A stretch of 64,000 bases of DNA from Planctomycetota bacterium (GTDB lineage: Bacteria > Planctomycetota > B15-G4): NCBI GenBank assembly GCA_029259745.1, contig JAJDEO010000061.1, positions 177,726 to 241,725 on the forward strand, in the 5' to 3' direction. The stretch's first letter is position 1. The number at the start of each line of letters is the position of its first letter. The notes under the pieces were generated by a model. It was not told where the DNA came from, searched no databases, and saw only the letters and a program-made list of their open reading frames with translations. Below, piece after piece: positions 55,052-64,000 of this stretch. The position numbers and the translations under genes are program-made.

Positions 55052-55395
55052 GGCGAAGTCCGAGGATGTGGGTTTGCTCGACGGTCGATCTTGGTTGCGT
55101 CGACGCGTTGGAAGATGGCCTCGTAGTAGCGAGCGGCTGCATCCAGGTCGTGGACGGGCACGAGGAACAGCGCGCCCGTTCCCAGCACCGGGTGCGTGAG
55201 TTCGCGCATGCCCTGGTCGATGGGCATCGTGAGTTGCCCGCGGAACAGGAGTGAGAATCCCACGACGGCACCGCCGGCCGTCTCGGGAAGCGCGTCGGCG
55301 GTGATGAGTTCGAGCGTCGTCCCGCCCGCCTCGAACGACGTTCCCACGTGGGCCGCGAAGTCGCTGTGGCCGAGGTTGTCGAAGACGTTCGCCAT
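55048..55395 (-). CDS. DUF6916-like small protein
   Basis: A 115-aa protein. 'TTLELITADALPE' and 'VVGFSLLFRGQLTMPIDQGM' followed by RELTHPVLGTGALFLVPVHD and YYEAIFQ resemble the DUF6916 family, whose function is unknown. The start ATG at 55395 lies one base after the tail-collar gene's stop (55397), and the stop overlaps the NHL gene's start by four bases. The tight coupling suggests that the three act together, perhaps in the assembly or anchoring of the collar protein. Confidence 0.72.
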   Translation of the reverse strand: MANVFDNLGHSDFAAHVGTSFEAGGTTLELITADALPETAGGAVVGFSLLFRGQLTMPIDQGMRELTHPVLGTGALFLVPVHDLDAAARYYEAIFQRVDATKIDRRANPHPRTSP

Positions 55396-55396
55396 C

Positions 55397-55915
55397 TCAG
55401 CTGCGACTCGGGAAGATGCCCTGCAGCGCGATGACCCAGTTGACGACGAGGTAAGGGGGCCGGTTCTCGTGAGCCCCACCGCCTCCCGTCGCCGTGAGCA
55501 TCGCGGCTTCCATGTCGACGTTGGGTGCTCGGTCGGAGTAGATGTTCGAGCGGGCGATCGCCGCTGGAACCGCGCTGCCGGGACCATCCGTGTTCCCGGC
55601 CGCCGACTGGCCTTTCACCTGGTGAGTGTGTCCCGGCATCTGCGCGGTGGTGAGCGTGACGGTCTCGGCGCCACCGATGCTCCCGACCTTGTACATCCCG
55701 CCACCCTTCGCGAGGGAGCCTTGATGAACGGCGACCCGTCCGCGCAGATCGGGTAGGGCGAAGTTGTTTCTCCCGTCTCCTCCGTACATGGTCCCCAGCA
55801 GGGAGAAGAGCGCGGTGTTCTGATTGATCGCAAGCAGCTGCCCGTCGCACGTCGCCCAACCGCGAGGCGCGAAGTTGAAGCCAACCGCCATGATGGTGCC
55901 GATGAATGGGTCCAT
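55397..55915 (-). CDS. Phage tail-collar-like (microcystin-dependent/MdpB type) protein
   Basis: A 172-aa protein with the classic collar start MDPFIGTIMAVGFNFAPRGW followed by ATCDGQLLAINQNTALFSLL, GTMYGGDGRNNFALPDLRGR and MPGHTHQVKGQ. The C-terminus NRPPYLVVNWVIALQGIFPS is also typical. In free-living bacteria such proteins are not part of a prophage; they occur in clusters with unknown function. No phage genes are close. The ATG at 55915 is the family start. Confidence 0.88.
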   Translation of the reverse strand: MDPFIGTIMAVGFNFAPRGWATCDGQLLAINQNTALFSLLGTMYGGDGRNNFALPDLRGRVAVHQGSLAKGGGMYKVGSIGGAETVTLTTAQMPGHTHQVKGQSAAGNTDGPGSAVPAAIARSNIYSDRAPNVDMEAAMLTATGGGGAHENRPPYLVVNWVIALQGIFPSRS

Positions 55916-56124
55916 GACCACGTTCCTTGAGTGCCACGTTTCTTGAGTGAGGGAGTGCTCCTTTGAGCGTGATACCCCGCCGTCCCGAAGGGATGGCGCC
56001 GCGAGATTGCGTGGTTTGTCGTGGCGTGTGCGGTTGGCGGTGTCGCATTCCTTCAAGACGAGCGAACTCCCGCGGGCGATCATCGGTCTCTCGCCGCCTG
56101 TTCCGCTGCTTCTGAGATCGATGA

Positions 56125-56667
56125 ATGAACACTCGCTGCCTGCTCTCGTTGACGTCCCTTCTCGTGTCCCTGGCCGCCCTGTTCACGTGGCAGGACGCGT
56201 CGACACCTCCGACGAAACCCGCTCCCGCCGCGGTCGACGAGGCCGAGCGTGCCGATGACGCGGCGCGGCTCGAGGACCTCGCGTTCCTGGCCGGCGAATG
56301 GAGGGGCACGGATGGCTCGAGCACTTGGGCGTCGTGGTACAGCTCGCCCGAAGGAGGGCAGGTCCTCGGTGCCAGCAAGGAGCTCCGCGGCGGCCGCGTC
56401 GTGATGATCGACTTCGAGCAGTTCTACCTCGACGGCGGCAAGCTGGCCATGACGCCCTACCCCTTCGGCAACCGCAGCGTAGCTTTCACGCTCAGCGACT
56501 TCTCGCGCTCGCAGAAGCGGGCTGTGTTTGCCAACGAGACACACGACTTCCCGCAGCGCTTCACGTATCACCGCTCCGCTGACGACCGTCTCGACATCAC
56601 GCTCGAGGGCGACATGGGCAGCGGGCCGATGACAGTCGAGATCGCCCTGACGCGAGCCACGCGCTGA
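56125..56667 (+). CDS. Secreted DUF6265-like protein
   Basis: A 180-aa protein with a signal peptide (MNTRCLLSLTSLLVSLAALF) and a domain that resembles DUF6265: LAFLAGEWRG, WASWYSSPEGGQVLGASKEL, FANETHDFPQRFTYHRSADD and LDITLEGDM. The pattern 'AVFANETHDFPQR' is the clearest part. The fold is lipocalin-like in relatives and the ligand is unknown. The AraC regulator starts one base after its stop. Confidence 0.8.
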   Translation: MNTRCLLSLTSLLVSLAALFTWQDASTPPTKPAPAAVDEAERADDAARLEDLAFLAGEWRGTDGSSTWASWYSSPEGGQVLGASKELRGGRVVMIDFEQFYLDGGKLAMTPYPFGNRSVAFTLSDFSRSQKRAVFANETHDFPQRFTYHRSADDRLDITLEGDMGSGPMTVEIALTRATR

Positions 56668-56668
56668 C

Positions 56669-57517
56669 GTGCTGCGGGACGCGACGTACGATGGCGCCGT
56701 GTTCTACCGCGAGTATGCGCCGCCGCCCGACCTGCGCGGCACGGTCCGTTGCTTCTGGGCCCTGCGGGACGCCGGTGCCGAGGGCCGCGTCGAGCGTGTC
56801 CTGCCGGACGGCTGCATGGAGATCGTCGTGCATCGCGGCGCGCCGATGGTACGTGTCGGCTCCGACGGTCGGCGTGAGATTCAACCGCGCGCCGTGCTCG
56901 CGGGGCAGCTCCGGACGGCGACGATGCTCGTCGCGACAGGCGCGGTCGACATGGTCGGCGTGCGTTTCGAGCCCGCCGGGTGCGCACAGATGCTCCGCGC
57001 GCCGTTGCGTGAGCTCGCCGGCGCGATCGTTGCGCTCTCGGACGTCGACACCGGCCTACCGCCTGATCTCATCGAGCGCATCGGTGCGCTGCCCGACACC
57101 GAACAGAGTGTTGCGTGTCTCGCCGCTCACGTGAGTGCGCGGCTTCGCGAGTGCGTGGGCGTCGATGCACACGTCTCACTGCGCCACGCGGCGCGCGTCA
57201 TCACCACGCACAATGGCGCTGTCCGGATCGACGTGTTGGCGAAGAATCTGGGGTGGAGTCGACGCCGACTCGAGCGACAGTTCGAGCGCCACGTTGGCGT
57301 CTCGCCGAAGGTCTTCTGTCGCGTGATGCGCTTGCAGGAAGTGGTGACGCGACTTGCCCAGCCGCGTGGTGGATCACTTGCGCAACTCGCGCTGGCCATG
57401 GGCTACGCCGACCAGGCCCACCTCGCGCGCGACTTCCGAGAACTCGCAGGACAGACGATCACGGAGTACCTCGCCGAGGCCCACGCGCTGTCTGATTGCT
57501 TCACGTCGAGCTTGTGA
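56669..57517 (+). CDS. AraC-family transcriptional regulator
   Basis: A 282-aa regulator. The N-terminal part (FYREYAPPPDLRGTVRCFWA, LPDGCMEIVVHRGAP) is of the DUF6597 kind. The C-terminal 90 residues form the AraC double helix-turn-helix (RIDVLAKNLGWSRRRLERQF, SPKVFCRVMRLQEVV, LAQLALAMGYADQAHLARDF). The GTG at 56669 sits one base after the preceding stop, so the two genes are probably coupled. A later GTG (56699) is possible. The ligand is unknown. Confidence 0.85.
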   Translation: MLRDATYDGAVFYREYAPPPDLRGTVRCFWALRDAGAEGRVERVLPDGCMEIVVHRGAPMVRVGSDGRREIQPRAVLAGQLRTATMLVATGAVDMVGVRFEPAGCAQMLRAPLRELAGAIVALSDVDTGLPPDLIERIGALPDTEQSVACLAAHVSARLRECVGVDAHVSLRHAARVITTHNGAVRIDVLAKNLGWSRRRLERQFERHVGVSPKVFCRVMRLQEVVTRLAQPRGGSLAQLALAMGYADQAHLARDFRELAGQTITEYLAEAHALSDCFTSSL

Positions 57518-57544
57518 TCGAGGCGGCCCGACGAACGGCGTGCG

Positions 57545-57880
57545 TCAAAGGAAGTCGACGGTGAGCGGGTACTTCCACGTCTCACCGCTGTACGCCTTGA
57601 CGCCTCCGACGATCGCGAAGACGATCGTGAGCAGCGGGATGATCCACAGGATCAGCAAGCCGAGTCCGAACAGCAGGATGAGCGGAATGGCTGCGATGCA
57701 GTAGACGATCCACGACAAGGTCCAGTTGACGACGTTGCGTCCGTGGGCATCGATGCCGGGAAGGTCATCCTTCTTGACCTGCCAGATCACGATCGGGATC
57801 ACGATGCCCCCGAGCGGAATGAAGTGCGCGAGCTGACTGAGATGCAGCGCCAAGGCCCACTTGTTCGTCTCGTCGTCCAC
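57545..57880 (-). CDS. DUF4870 (Tic20-like) membrane protein
   Basis: A 111-aa protein with about three hydrophobic helices. LHLSQLAHFIPLGGIVIPIV, IWQVKKDD and 'HGRNVVNWTLSWIVY' are the DUF4870 hallmarks. The GTG at 57880 has GGAGG six bases upstream, so it is preferred over the longer frame that starts at 57928. Function unknown; relatives are related to Tic20 of chloroplasts. Confidence 0.85.
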   Translation of the reverse strand: MDDETNKWALALHLSQLAHFIPLGGIVIPIVIWQVKKDDLPGIDAHGRNVVNWTLSWIVYCIAAIPLILLFGLGLLILWIIPLLTIVFAIVGGVKAYSGETWKYPLTVDFL

Positions 57881-57995
57881 GCGTTTCCTCCGTCGGTTCC
57901 AGCGGATTGCCCTGACTGTCTGGCTCACATCGTTGCGATTCGCGGCCCGCGAGTTTCGCGCTTTCGGGACGCTCGGTCGTTTGAGAGCCCCGCCG

Positions 57996-59791
<1,796 letters not shown>

Positions 59792-59795
<4 letters not shown>

Positions 59796-60400
59796 GAGGT
59801 CGGTTCTCCCGTCGTCAACGAGGCGACGAAGGCTGCCACGGCGGAGCCGCGGTGCGAGAAACTCTTCTTCTCGTCGCGACTCATCTCGGCGAATGTCCGT
59901 CCGTCGCCCTCGTCGGGAACGAAGACGGGGTCGTAGCCAAAGCCGTCGGTGCCGCGTGGAGTCTCGACGATCGTGCCGTTGCAGGTGCCGAGGGTGGTGA
60001 GGGCGACCTCGCCGCCGGTGACATAGGCGAGGCAGCACTCGAAATGCGCCGCGCGATCCGTCACGTCGCCGAGTGCACCGAGGAGCTTCTCGACGTTCTT
60101 CGTGTCGTCGGCATCGGGCCCGGCGTAGCGGGCCGAGTGCACGCCCGGAGCTCCGCCGAGTGCATCGACGCAGAGGCCCGAGTCGTCCGCGACGACGTCC
60201 CAGCCTGTCGCGGCCGCGTAGTGCAGTGCCTTGCTGCGCGCATTGCCGGCGAAGTCGGGCTCGTTCTCGGGCGCGACGGGGACATCCGGACATGCATCGA
60301 GCCCACGCAGCTCGAACCCCAACGGCTCGAGCAGCGGCACGAGCTCGGCGAGCTTGCCGCGATTCGTCGTCGCGACGAGGAGTGGTCGGCGTTCTCCCAT
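59792..60400 (-). CDS. rdgB: XTP/dITP pyrophosphatase (RdgB/HAM1)
   Basis: A 202-aa nucleoside-triphosphate pyrophosphatase that removes non-canonical purine nucleotides. LLVATTNRGKLAELVPLLEP, VVADDSGLCVDALGGAPGVH, SARYAG and GFGYDPVFVPDEGDGRTFAE followed by KKSFSHRG are all diagnostic. The ATG at 60400 gives the usual start; a GTG at 60412 overlaps the rph stop (GTGA) and could be used instead. It lies between rph and lepA in an operon. Confidence 0.93.
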
Positions 60401-60408
60401 GGAGTCGT

Positions 60409-61131
60409 TCACTTCGCGAGTGCGCTGTCCTGCGCCTTGCCGACACTGCCGCACGCCATCTGTGCGAGCTTGAGGAGTTGGTGGTGTTCTTCGACCTTGA
60501 ACGTGCCTTGCTCGGCGCCCCCGTTGAGCTCGATCAGCTTGCCCGAGCCCGTCATCACGATGTTCATGTCGACGTCGGCGCTGCTGTCTTCGTAGTACGA
60601 GAGGTCGGCGATGACCTTGCCCTCGACGAGACCGACGCTGATCGCCTGGACGCTGTCCTTGAGCGGCCACTTCTTGAGGTCGCCGCGCTCTTTGAGCTCG
60701 GTGAGTGCGTCGTGCATGGCGACGTAGGCACCGTTGATGGATGTCGTCCGCGTCCCGCCGTCGGCGGAGAGGACGTCGCAATCGACCCAGATCGTCTTGT
60801 GCTTGATCTGGCGACGGTCGACGACGGAGCGCAGGCAGCGACCGATGAGGCGCTGGATCTCCGTGCTGCGTCCATCGACGCGGTTGCCGCGCTCACGCGG
60901 GCGACGGTTGCCCGTGGCCGCGGGCAACATCGAGTACTCGGCCGTCAGCCAACCCTCGCCGCTCTGCTGAAGGAACTTCGGCACACCGTCTTCGATCACC
61001 GCCGTGCAGAGCACGTGCGTGTTGCCGCTCTTGACGAGCACCGAGCCGGCCACGCCAGGGAGCCAGTGGCGCTGGAAGGTGAGCGGTCGGATCTGTTCGG
61101 GGAGACGGCCGTCGAGACGTTCGTCGAGCAT
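60409..61131 (-). CDS. rph: Ribonuclease PH
   Basis: A 240-aa 3'-5' exoribonuclease that trims tRNA 3' ends using phosphate. Motifs include NTHVLCTAVIEDGVPKFL, GEGWLTAEYSMLPAATGNR, EIQRLIGRCLRSVVD, TIWVDCDVLSADGGTRTTSI and DLSYYEDSSADVDMNIVMTG. The length is normal. It is first in the rph-rdgB-lepA group. Confidence 0.95.
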   Translation of the reverse strand: MLDERLDGRLPEQIRPLTFQRHWLPGVAGSVLVKSGNTHVLCTAVIEDGVPKFLQQSGEGWLTAEYSMLPAATGNRRPRERGNRVDGRSTEIQRLIGRCLRSVVDRRQIKHKTIWVDCDVLSADGGTRTTSINGAYVAMHDALTELKERGDLKKWPLKDSVQAISVGLVEGKVIADLSYYEDSSADVDMNIVMTGSGKLIELNGGAEQGTFKVEEHHQLLKLAQMACGSVGKAQDSALAK

Positions 61132-61492
61132 CGGGAGCCTTCAGGCAAGGGGGGCACGGGGCAGTGGCCGCCGCGCACGGATGCGGGCGCGGTCGCCGCG
61201 TAGCCCAGTGAGTATAGGAGTGCCCGCCGGGCGATGCACGAGGAGCCCCACGCGGAGGGTTCAGCGCGCGGCCCGAAGCGAGCTGACCGCGACCGCGCAC
61301 CCGTCGCAGCAAGTCGAAGAACTGCTGCGGATACGGGGTGCGGGGGCGCTCGTGGAGGCTTCCAAGCCCCGACGAGGGCTCGCTGCCGGTCGAAGAACTC
61401 ATCCGGCGCGCCGCACGCACCCGACGGCTGCTACGGGGCGCGTGCAGCACGCCGACCGAGTTCTCCGACACGCGCGCAGGGCGGCCAGGCGG
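61132..61492. other. Intergenic region between rph and birA
   Basis: About 360 bp without a supported gene. Both flanking genes are on the minus strand. The frames present on both strands give Arg/Ser/Pro-rich shadows. The promoter of the rph-rdgB-lepA group should be here. I recognised no RNA gene. Confidence 0.45.
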
Positions 61493-62236
61493 TCATCCGG
61501 CTGAGAATCCGGCCACCGAGGCGAGGCGCGTCGTCTCGGCTCGATGGCGTTGGCCGTCCACCTCGATGTCGCCATCGGCCGAGACGTCGGTGACGCGTCC
61601 GCGGACGGCTCCCGTGCTCGTGGTGAGTGCGACGTCGCGGCCGATGATCCAGGACGCGGCGCGGTACTCGTCGCTGCGCTCGGCGTCGGCCGACGTTCCG
61701 ACGTCCGCGAGGGCCGTGTCGAGCTGGTCGACGATCGTGGTGACGTAGGCCTCGCGTGCGGCGTGTGAGCAGTCGAGGTCGACGTCGCCGATGGAGCGGG
61801 CGAGGTCGGAGGACGCGTCGCCGGGACGCAGCGCGAGGTTGATGCCGATACCGACGACCTGCAGCGCTGAGCCGTCGGGGCGCGGCACGATCTCGGTGAG
61901 GATGCCACCGACCTTCGCCTCGCCACGCATGATGTCGTTGGGCCACTTCAGCGTCGCGTCCGTACATCCGTGCGCCATCAGGGCCCGCCGCACCGCGACG
62001 GCCGAGAGGATCGTGAGGCGCGTCACGCGCCGCAGATGCGTCGCGTCGACGACGATCGAGACAGCCAACGCACGTTTCGCCGGCATGAGCCACGCGCGCC
62101 CCCGTGTCCCGCGTCCCGCCGTCTGCTCATCGGTCCAGACGACGGCGTCGCCGAGCAGCTCGCCACGCTCGATGCCGACACGCGCCCACGCATTCGTCGA
62201 CTCGCACGTCTCGAGATGGATGAAGCGCCTCGTCAT
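61493..62236 (-). CDS. birA: Biotin-[acetyl-CoA-carboxylase] ligase, catalytic part only
   Basis: A 247-aa biotin protein ligase. THE substrate site reads TAGRGTRGRAWLMPAKRAL, and the catalytic TLKWPNDIMRGEAKVGGIL and VGIGINLAL complete the core, with a small C-terminal domain. There is no N-terminal helix-turn-helix, so unlike E. coli BirA it should not act as a repressor. The IS-end-like repeat lies 16 bp upstream of the start. Confidence 0.92.
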   Translation of the reverse strand: MTRRFIHLETCESTNAWARVGIERGELLGDAVVWTDEQTAGRGTRGRAWLMPAKRALAVSIVVDATHLRRVTRLTILSAVAVRRALMAHGCTDATLKWPNDIMRGEAKVGGILTEIVPRPDGSALQVVGIGINLALRPGDASSDLARSIGDVDLDCSHAAREAYVTTIVDQLDTALADVGTSADAERSDEYRAASWIIGRDVALTTSTGAVRGRVTDVSADGDIEVDGQRHRAETTRLASVAGFSAG

Positions 62237-62552
62237 GGCCGCGCATGTTAACCCGCATTGTTCATGGAGAAGCTACTGCGGTTGCGTCTGCGTTCGCAGG
62301 GCTGCTTCGAACAACACGATCGATGCTCACCGAAGTGCTCACGTCGCCGACGTGTCGAAAGACGGCGGTTCTCCTTGCCCTACAAACGCAGCCACCTCTC
62401 GCGACCCGTCTCGATGAACAACCCGGGTTGACCCGCGTTGGCAGTTCGCCCCGAATGAGTAGCGGGCCGGTTGAGCGCCTCCCGCTCAACCGACCCGCAC
62501 GTTCATCGTCCGGTCGCCCCTCCCAGAACAACCGGATGGCTCCCGCCTCGAA
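62237..62552. other. Intergenic region between birA and the sigma factor
   Basis: About 316 bp without a supported gene, between two minus-strand genes. It holds the birA promoter and, next to birA, the degenerate repeat at 62252-62290. Frames in it are low-confidence shadows. Confidence 0.45.
62252..62290. repeat. Copy B of a degenerate IS-end-like repeat
   Basis: A 39-bp sequence beginning cccgcattgttcatggag, similar to 12639-12676. The first 18 bases agree at 14 positions, the changes being transitions, and both end in ggt(c/t)gc(a/g)tctg. It is adjacent to TTAA (62248-62251), which would fit a target duplication. No second end or transposase is present. Confidence 0.35.
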
Positions 62553-63557
62553 TCACAGCCAGAGATGGAGCTGCGACGACTCGAGGTGGTTCTTCAACTT
62601 CCGCATGACGTTGGAGTGAATCTGACAGACACGCGACTCGGTGAGCTCCAACACGTCACCGATTTGCTTCATGGTCAACCCGTCTCGGTAGTACATGAGG
62701 ATGATCTGCTTCTCGCGTCGGTTCAGCGAACGGATGATCGCGCGCATGACGTCCTCTTGATTGAGGACGTCGGCGGGATCGGGTGACCCCGGGTCACGCA
62801 GGAAGTCGATCTTCTCGGCGCTTTGGTCGCCGTTGCCGTCGTCCCACGTTTCCTGCAACGAGCGCACGGTGTGTGCGCGCGCCTCTTCGATCATCGAAAG
62901 GTAGTCGCCCAGCGAGACGTCCATCTCCGACGCCATCTCGGCGTGGGTGGGGGCCCGACCGTGCCGTGCTTCCAATGCGGCCTGGGCGCGGTTGAGTTGG
63001 TGGGCACGCAGGCGCACGAGGCGCGGCACCCAGTCTTGCGAGCGGAGTTCATCGAGGATCGCGCCACGGATGCGAGTGCTGCAGTACGTCTTGAACTTGA
63101 TCCCACGCTCGAGATCGAAGCCATCGATGGCATCCATCAGCCCGAAGATGCCGGCGCTCTTGAGATCGTCGACATCGATCGAGCGCGGCAGCGTGAGCAG
63201 CAGGCGTTCGGCGATGAAGTCGACGACGGAGAGGTACATCTCCATGAGCTGGTTGCGCAACGCGGGGTCGTGCGTCGCTTTGTAGTCACGCCACAGAGCT
63301 TCGTTGGGACCGCCGAGTTCGCCACGTGCCTTCGGCGTCTTGCGCGCCGCAGTACGCGTCTTCGGCGCCGCCTTTGCCGCAGCGCTCGTTTGCTTCTTCG
63401 CGGTCGTGCGCTTCACAGGCGACTTGGTCGCTTCACTCACGCGATTCTTCGTCGTCGTCTTTGCTTTCGCCTTCGTCTTGGACGCAGCGGACTTCGACTT
63501 GGTGGTCGTCTTGGACGACGCGGACTTTGCTCTCGACGAGCGGGCAATGGTAGCCAC
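62553..63557 (-). CDS. Sigma factor of the FliA/WhiG group with a lysine-rich N-terminal tail
   Basis: A sigma-70 family factor of about 334 aa. The N-terminal 80 residues are almost only Lys, Ala, Ser, Thr and Arg (KTTTKSKSAASKTKAKAKTT and more), like histone H1 or chlamydial Hc2. The rest has region 2 (DDLKSAGIFGLMDAIDGFDL, ERGIKFKTYCSTRIRGAILD, ELRSQDWVPR), region 3 (PTHAEMASEMDVSLGDYLSM) and region 4 (LNRREKQIILMYYRDGLTMK, QIGDVLELTESRVCQIHSNV), the WhiG/FliA pattern. I chose the GTG at 63557, preceded by GGAG; an in-frame TTG at 63581 would add 8 residues. No flagellar genes are visible. Confidence 0.9.
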   Translation of the reverse strand: MATIARSSRAKSASSKTTTKSKSAASKTKAKAKTTTKNRVSEATKSPVKRTTAKKQTSAAAKAAPKTRTAARKTPKARGELGGPNEALWRDYKATHDPALRNQLMEMYLSVVDFIAERLLLTLPRSIDVDDLKSAGIFGLMDAIDGFDLERGIKFKTYCSTRIRGAILDELRSQDWVPRLVRLRAHQLNRAQAALEARHGRAPTHAEMASEMDVSLGDYLSMIEEARAHTVRSLQETWDDGNGDQSAEKIDFLRDPGSPDPADVLNQEDVMRAIIRSLNRREKQIILMYYRDGLTMKQIGDVLELTESRVCQIHSNVMRKLKNHLESSQLHLWL

Positions 63558-64000
63558 AGACCCAATCTCCACATGGTGCAACTGGCTGCCCAGCTCGACG
63601 TGAGCGTGGGCCCTCTAGTTTTGCGTCCCGCCCTTTCGAACGGTTTGCCGTGTCAGCGCGTCATCGCATACGGCGATGTCGCACTTGTCCCATGGAGGAC
63701 ATGCGCTCCGAGGAGCGCGGTGGAGTCACAGGGAGAGCGGGAGATGTGGCGCGCGAAGCGCCGTGCCTCGGAAGACCGAGAGTTCCGTCGGTGCTGTGCT
63801 TCCTCAGACCTTCGACCCGAGGGCCGGAGGACTTGAGGTCGAATCTCGTCTTCGCTCGAAGGTGCCCGGTTGAGAAACGACTCGTCAGTGAGACGTTGCT
63901 CGGTCGCTTAATGTCGACCCCGCGCCAAGGTAAGGGGAGGCGCGGGGCCGACTGCGGTGGATCAAGCGACGGGGGAGAACGCGACCCCCAATCGGTGCAA
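63558..64000. other. Region at the right end without a supported gene
   Basis: About 440 bp upstream of the sigma-factor gene. It should contain its promoter. Short frames exist but none looks like a protein. A long GC-rich hairpin is at 63918-63947. Confidence 0.4.
63918..63947. terminator. GC-rich hairpin
   Basis: A perfect nine-pair stem, ccccgcgcc with ggcgcgggg, has a 12-base A/G-rich loop (aaggtaagggga). It could be a terminator for a gene beyond the right edge or a leader structure. Neither role can be shown. Confidence 0.4.

Noticed and set aside
55397..55915. A prophage around the tail-collar gene
   Set aside because: No other phage structural, replication or integration gene is near, and base composition does not change.

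Overview
The window is very GC-rich (codon third positions are almost all G or C) and densely coded, and it looks like ordinary chromosome of a Gram-negative bacterium. Several traits point to Planctomycetota, most like the deep-branching marine, non-Pirellula lineages. They are large secreted FG-GAP and parallel beta-helix proteins, a CRTAC1/ASPIC-type lipoprotein, a Ser/Thr kinase fused to a sigma-54 activator, an ADOP-type ABC permease, and lipopolysaccharide genes (GT9 transferase, Kdo-kinase-like protein, lptB). This assignment is from gene content only. I saw no rRNA, tRNA, CRISPR array, complete insertion sequence or prophage.

Layout. 0-6 kb: an incomplete gene, an LPS glycosyltransferase and Kdo-kinase-like gene, a thioesterase/HEAT lipoprotein pair, two small membrane genes and dprA. 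6-12.6 kb: an FG-GAP secreted protein, a PilZ protein, aroB, a two-helix membrane protein and a class I amidotransferase. 12.9-20.4 kb: folC, a membrane spermidine-synthase-like protein, and a long CRTAC1/TlpA-type lipoprotein interrupted by an in-frame TGA. 20.5-27.6 kb: three tandem paralogous small membrane genes, rpiA, a beta-helix secreted protein, an RluB-like synthase, manA, a 64-aa gene and rsmD. 27.7-39.3 kb: a von Willebrand A protein, a 1663-aa kinase/TPR/GAF/sigma-54 activator, a glycine-rich secreted protein, coaB, coaC, prfB and purH. 39.4-49.4 kb: a free-standing DsbD-alpha-like lipoprotein, then a same-strand run of ABC ATPase, ABC permease, response regulator, histidine kinase, ECF sigma, putative anti-sigma and PDZ/coiled-coil protein, closed by a strong inverted repeat. 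49.4-57.9 kb: etfA/etfB, lptB, a signal peptidase I with a large insertion, a coupled NHL/DUF6916/tail-collar trio, a DUF6265-like protein, an AraC regulator and a DUF4870 protein. 58-64 kb: rph-rdgB-lepA, birA, and a FliA/WhiG-type sigma factor with a histone-like tail.

Many neighbouring genes overlap by four bases (ATGA or GTGA), so translational coupling is the normal arrangement here and helps fix several starts.

The most interesting observation is at 17.2-20.4 kb. A CRTAC1-like protein is cut by a TGA at 18968-18970, but the same frame continues without a shift into the rest of the expected architecture, ending in a TlpA-type thioredoxin domain with a WCAPC site. Directly after the TGA is a six-pair hairpin with a GG-starting five-base loop, placed as in bacterial SECIS elements. 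I propose a previously unnoticed selenoprotein; a plain nonsense mutation is the main alternative. Other points are an NtrC-type regulator that lacks GAFTGA, the 1663-aa kinase/enhancer-binding fusion, and a signal peptidase with a roughly 250-residue insertion.
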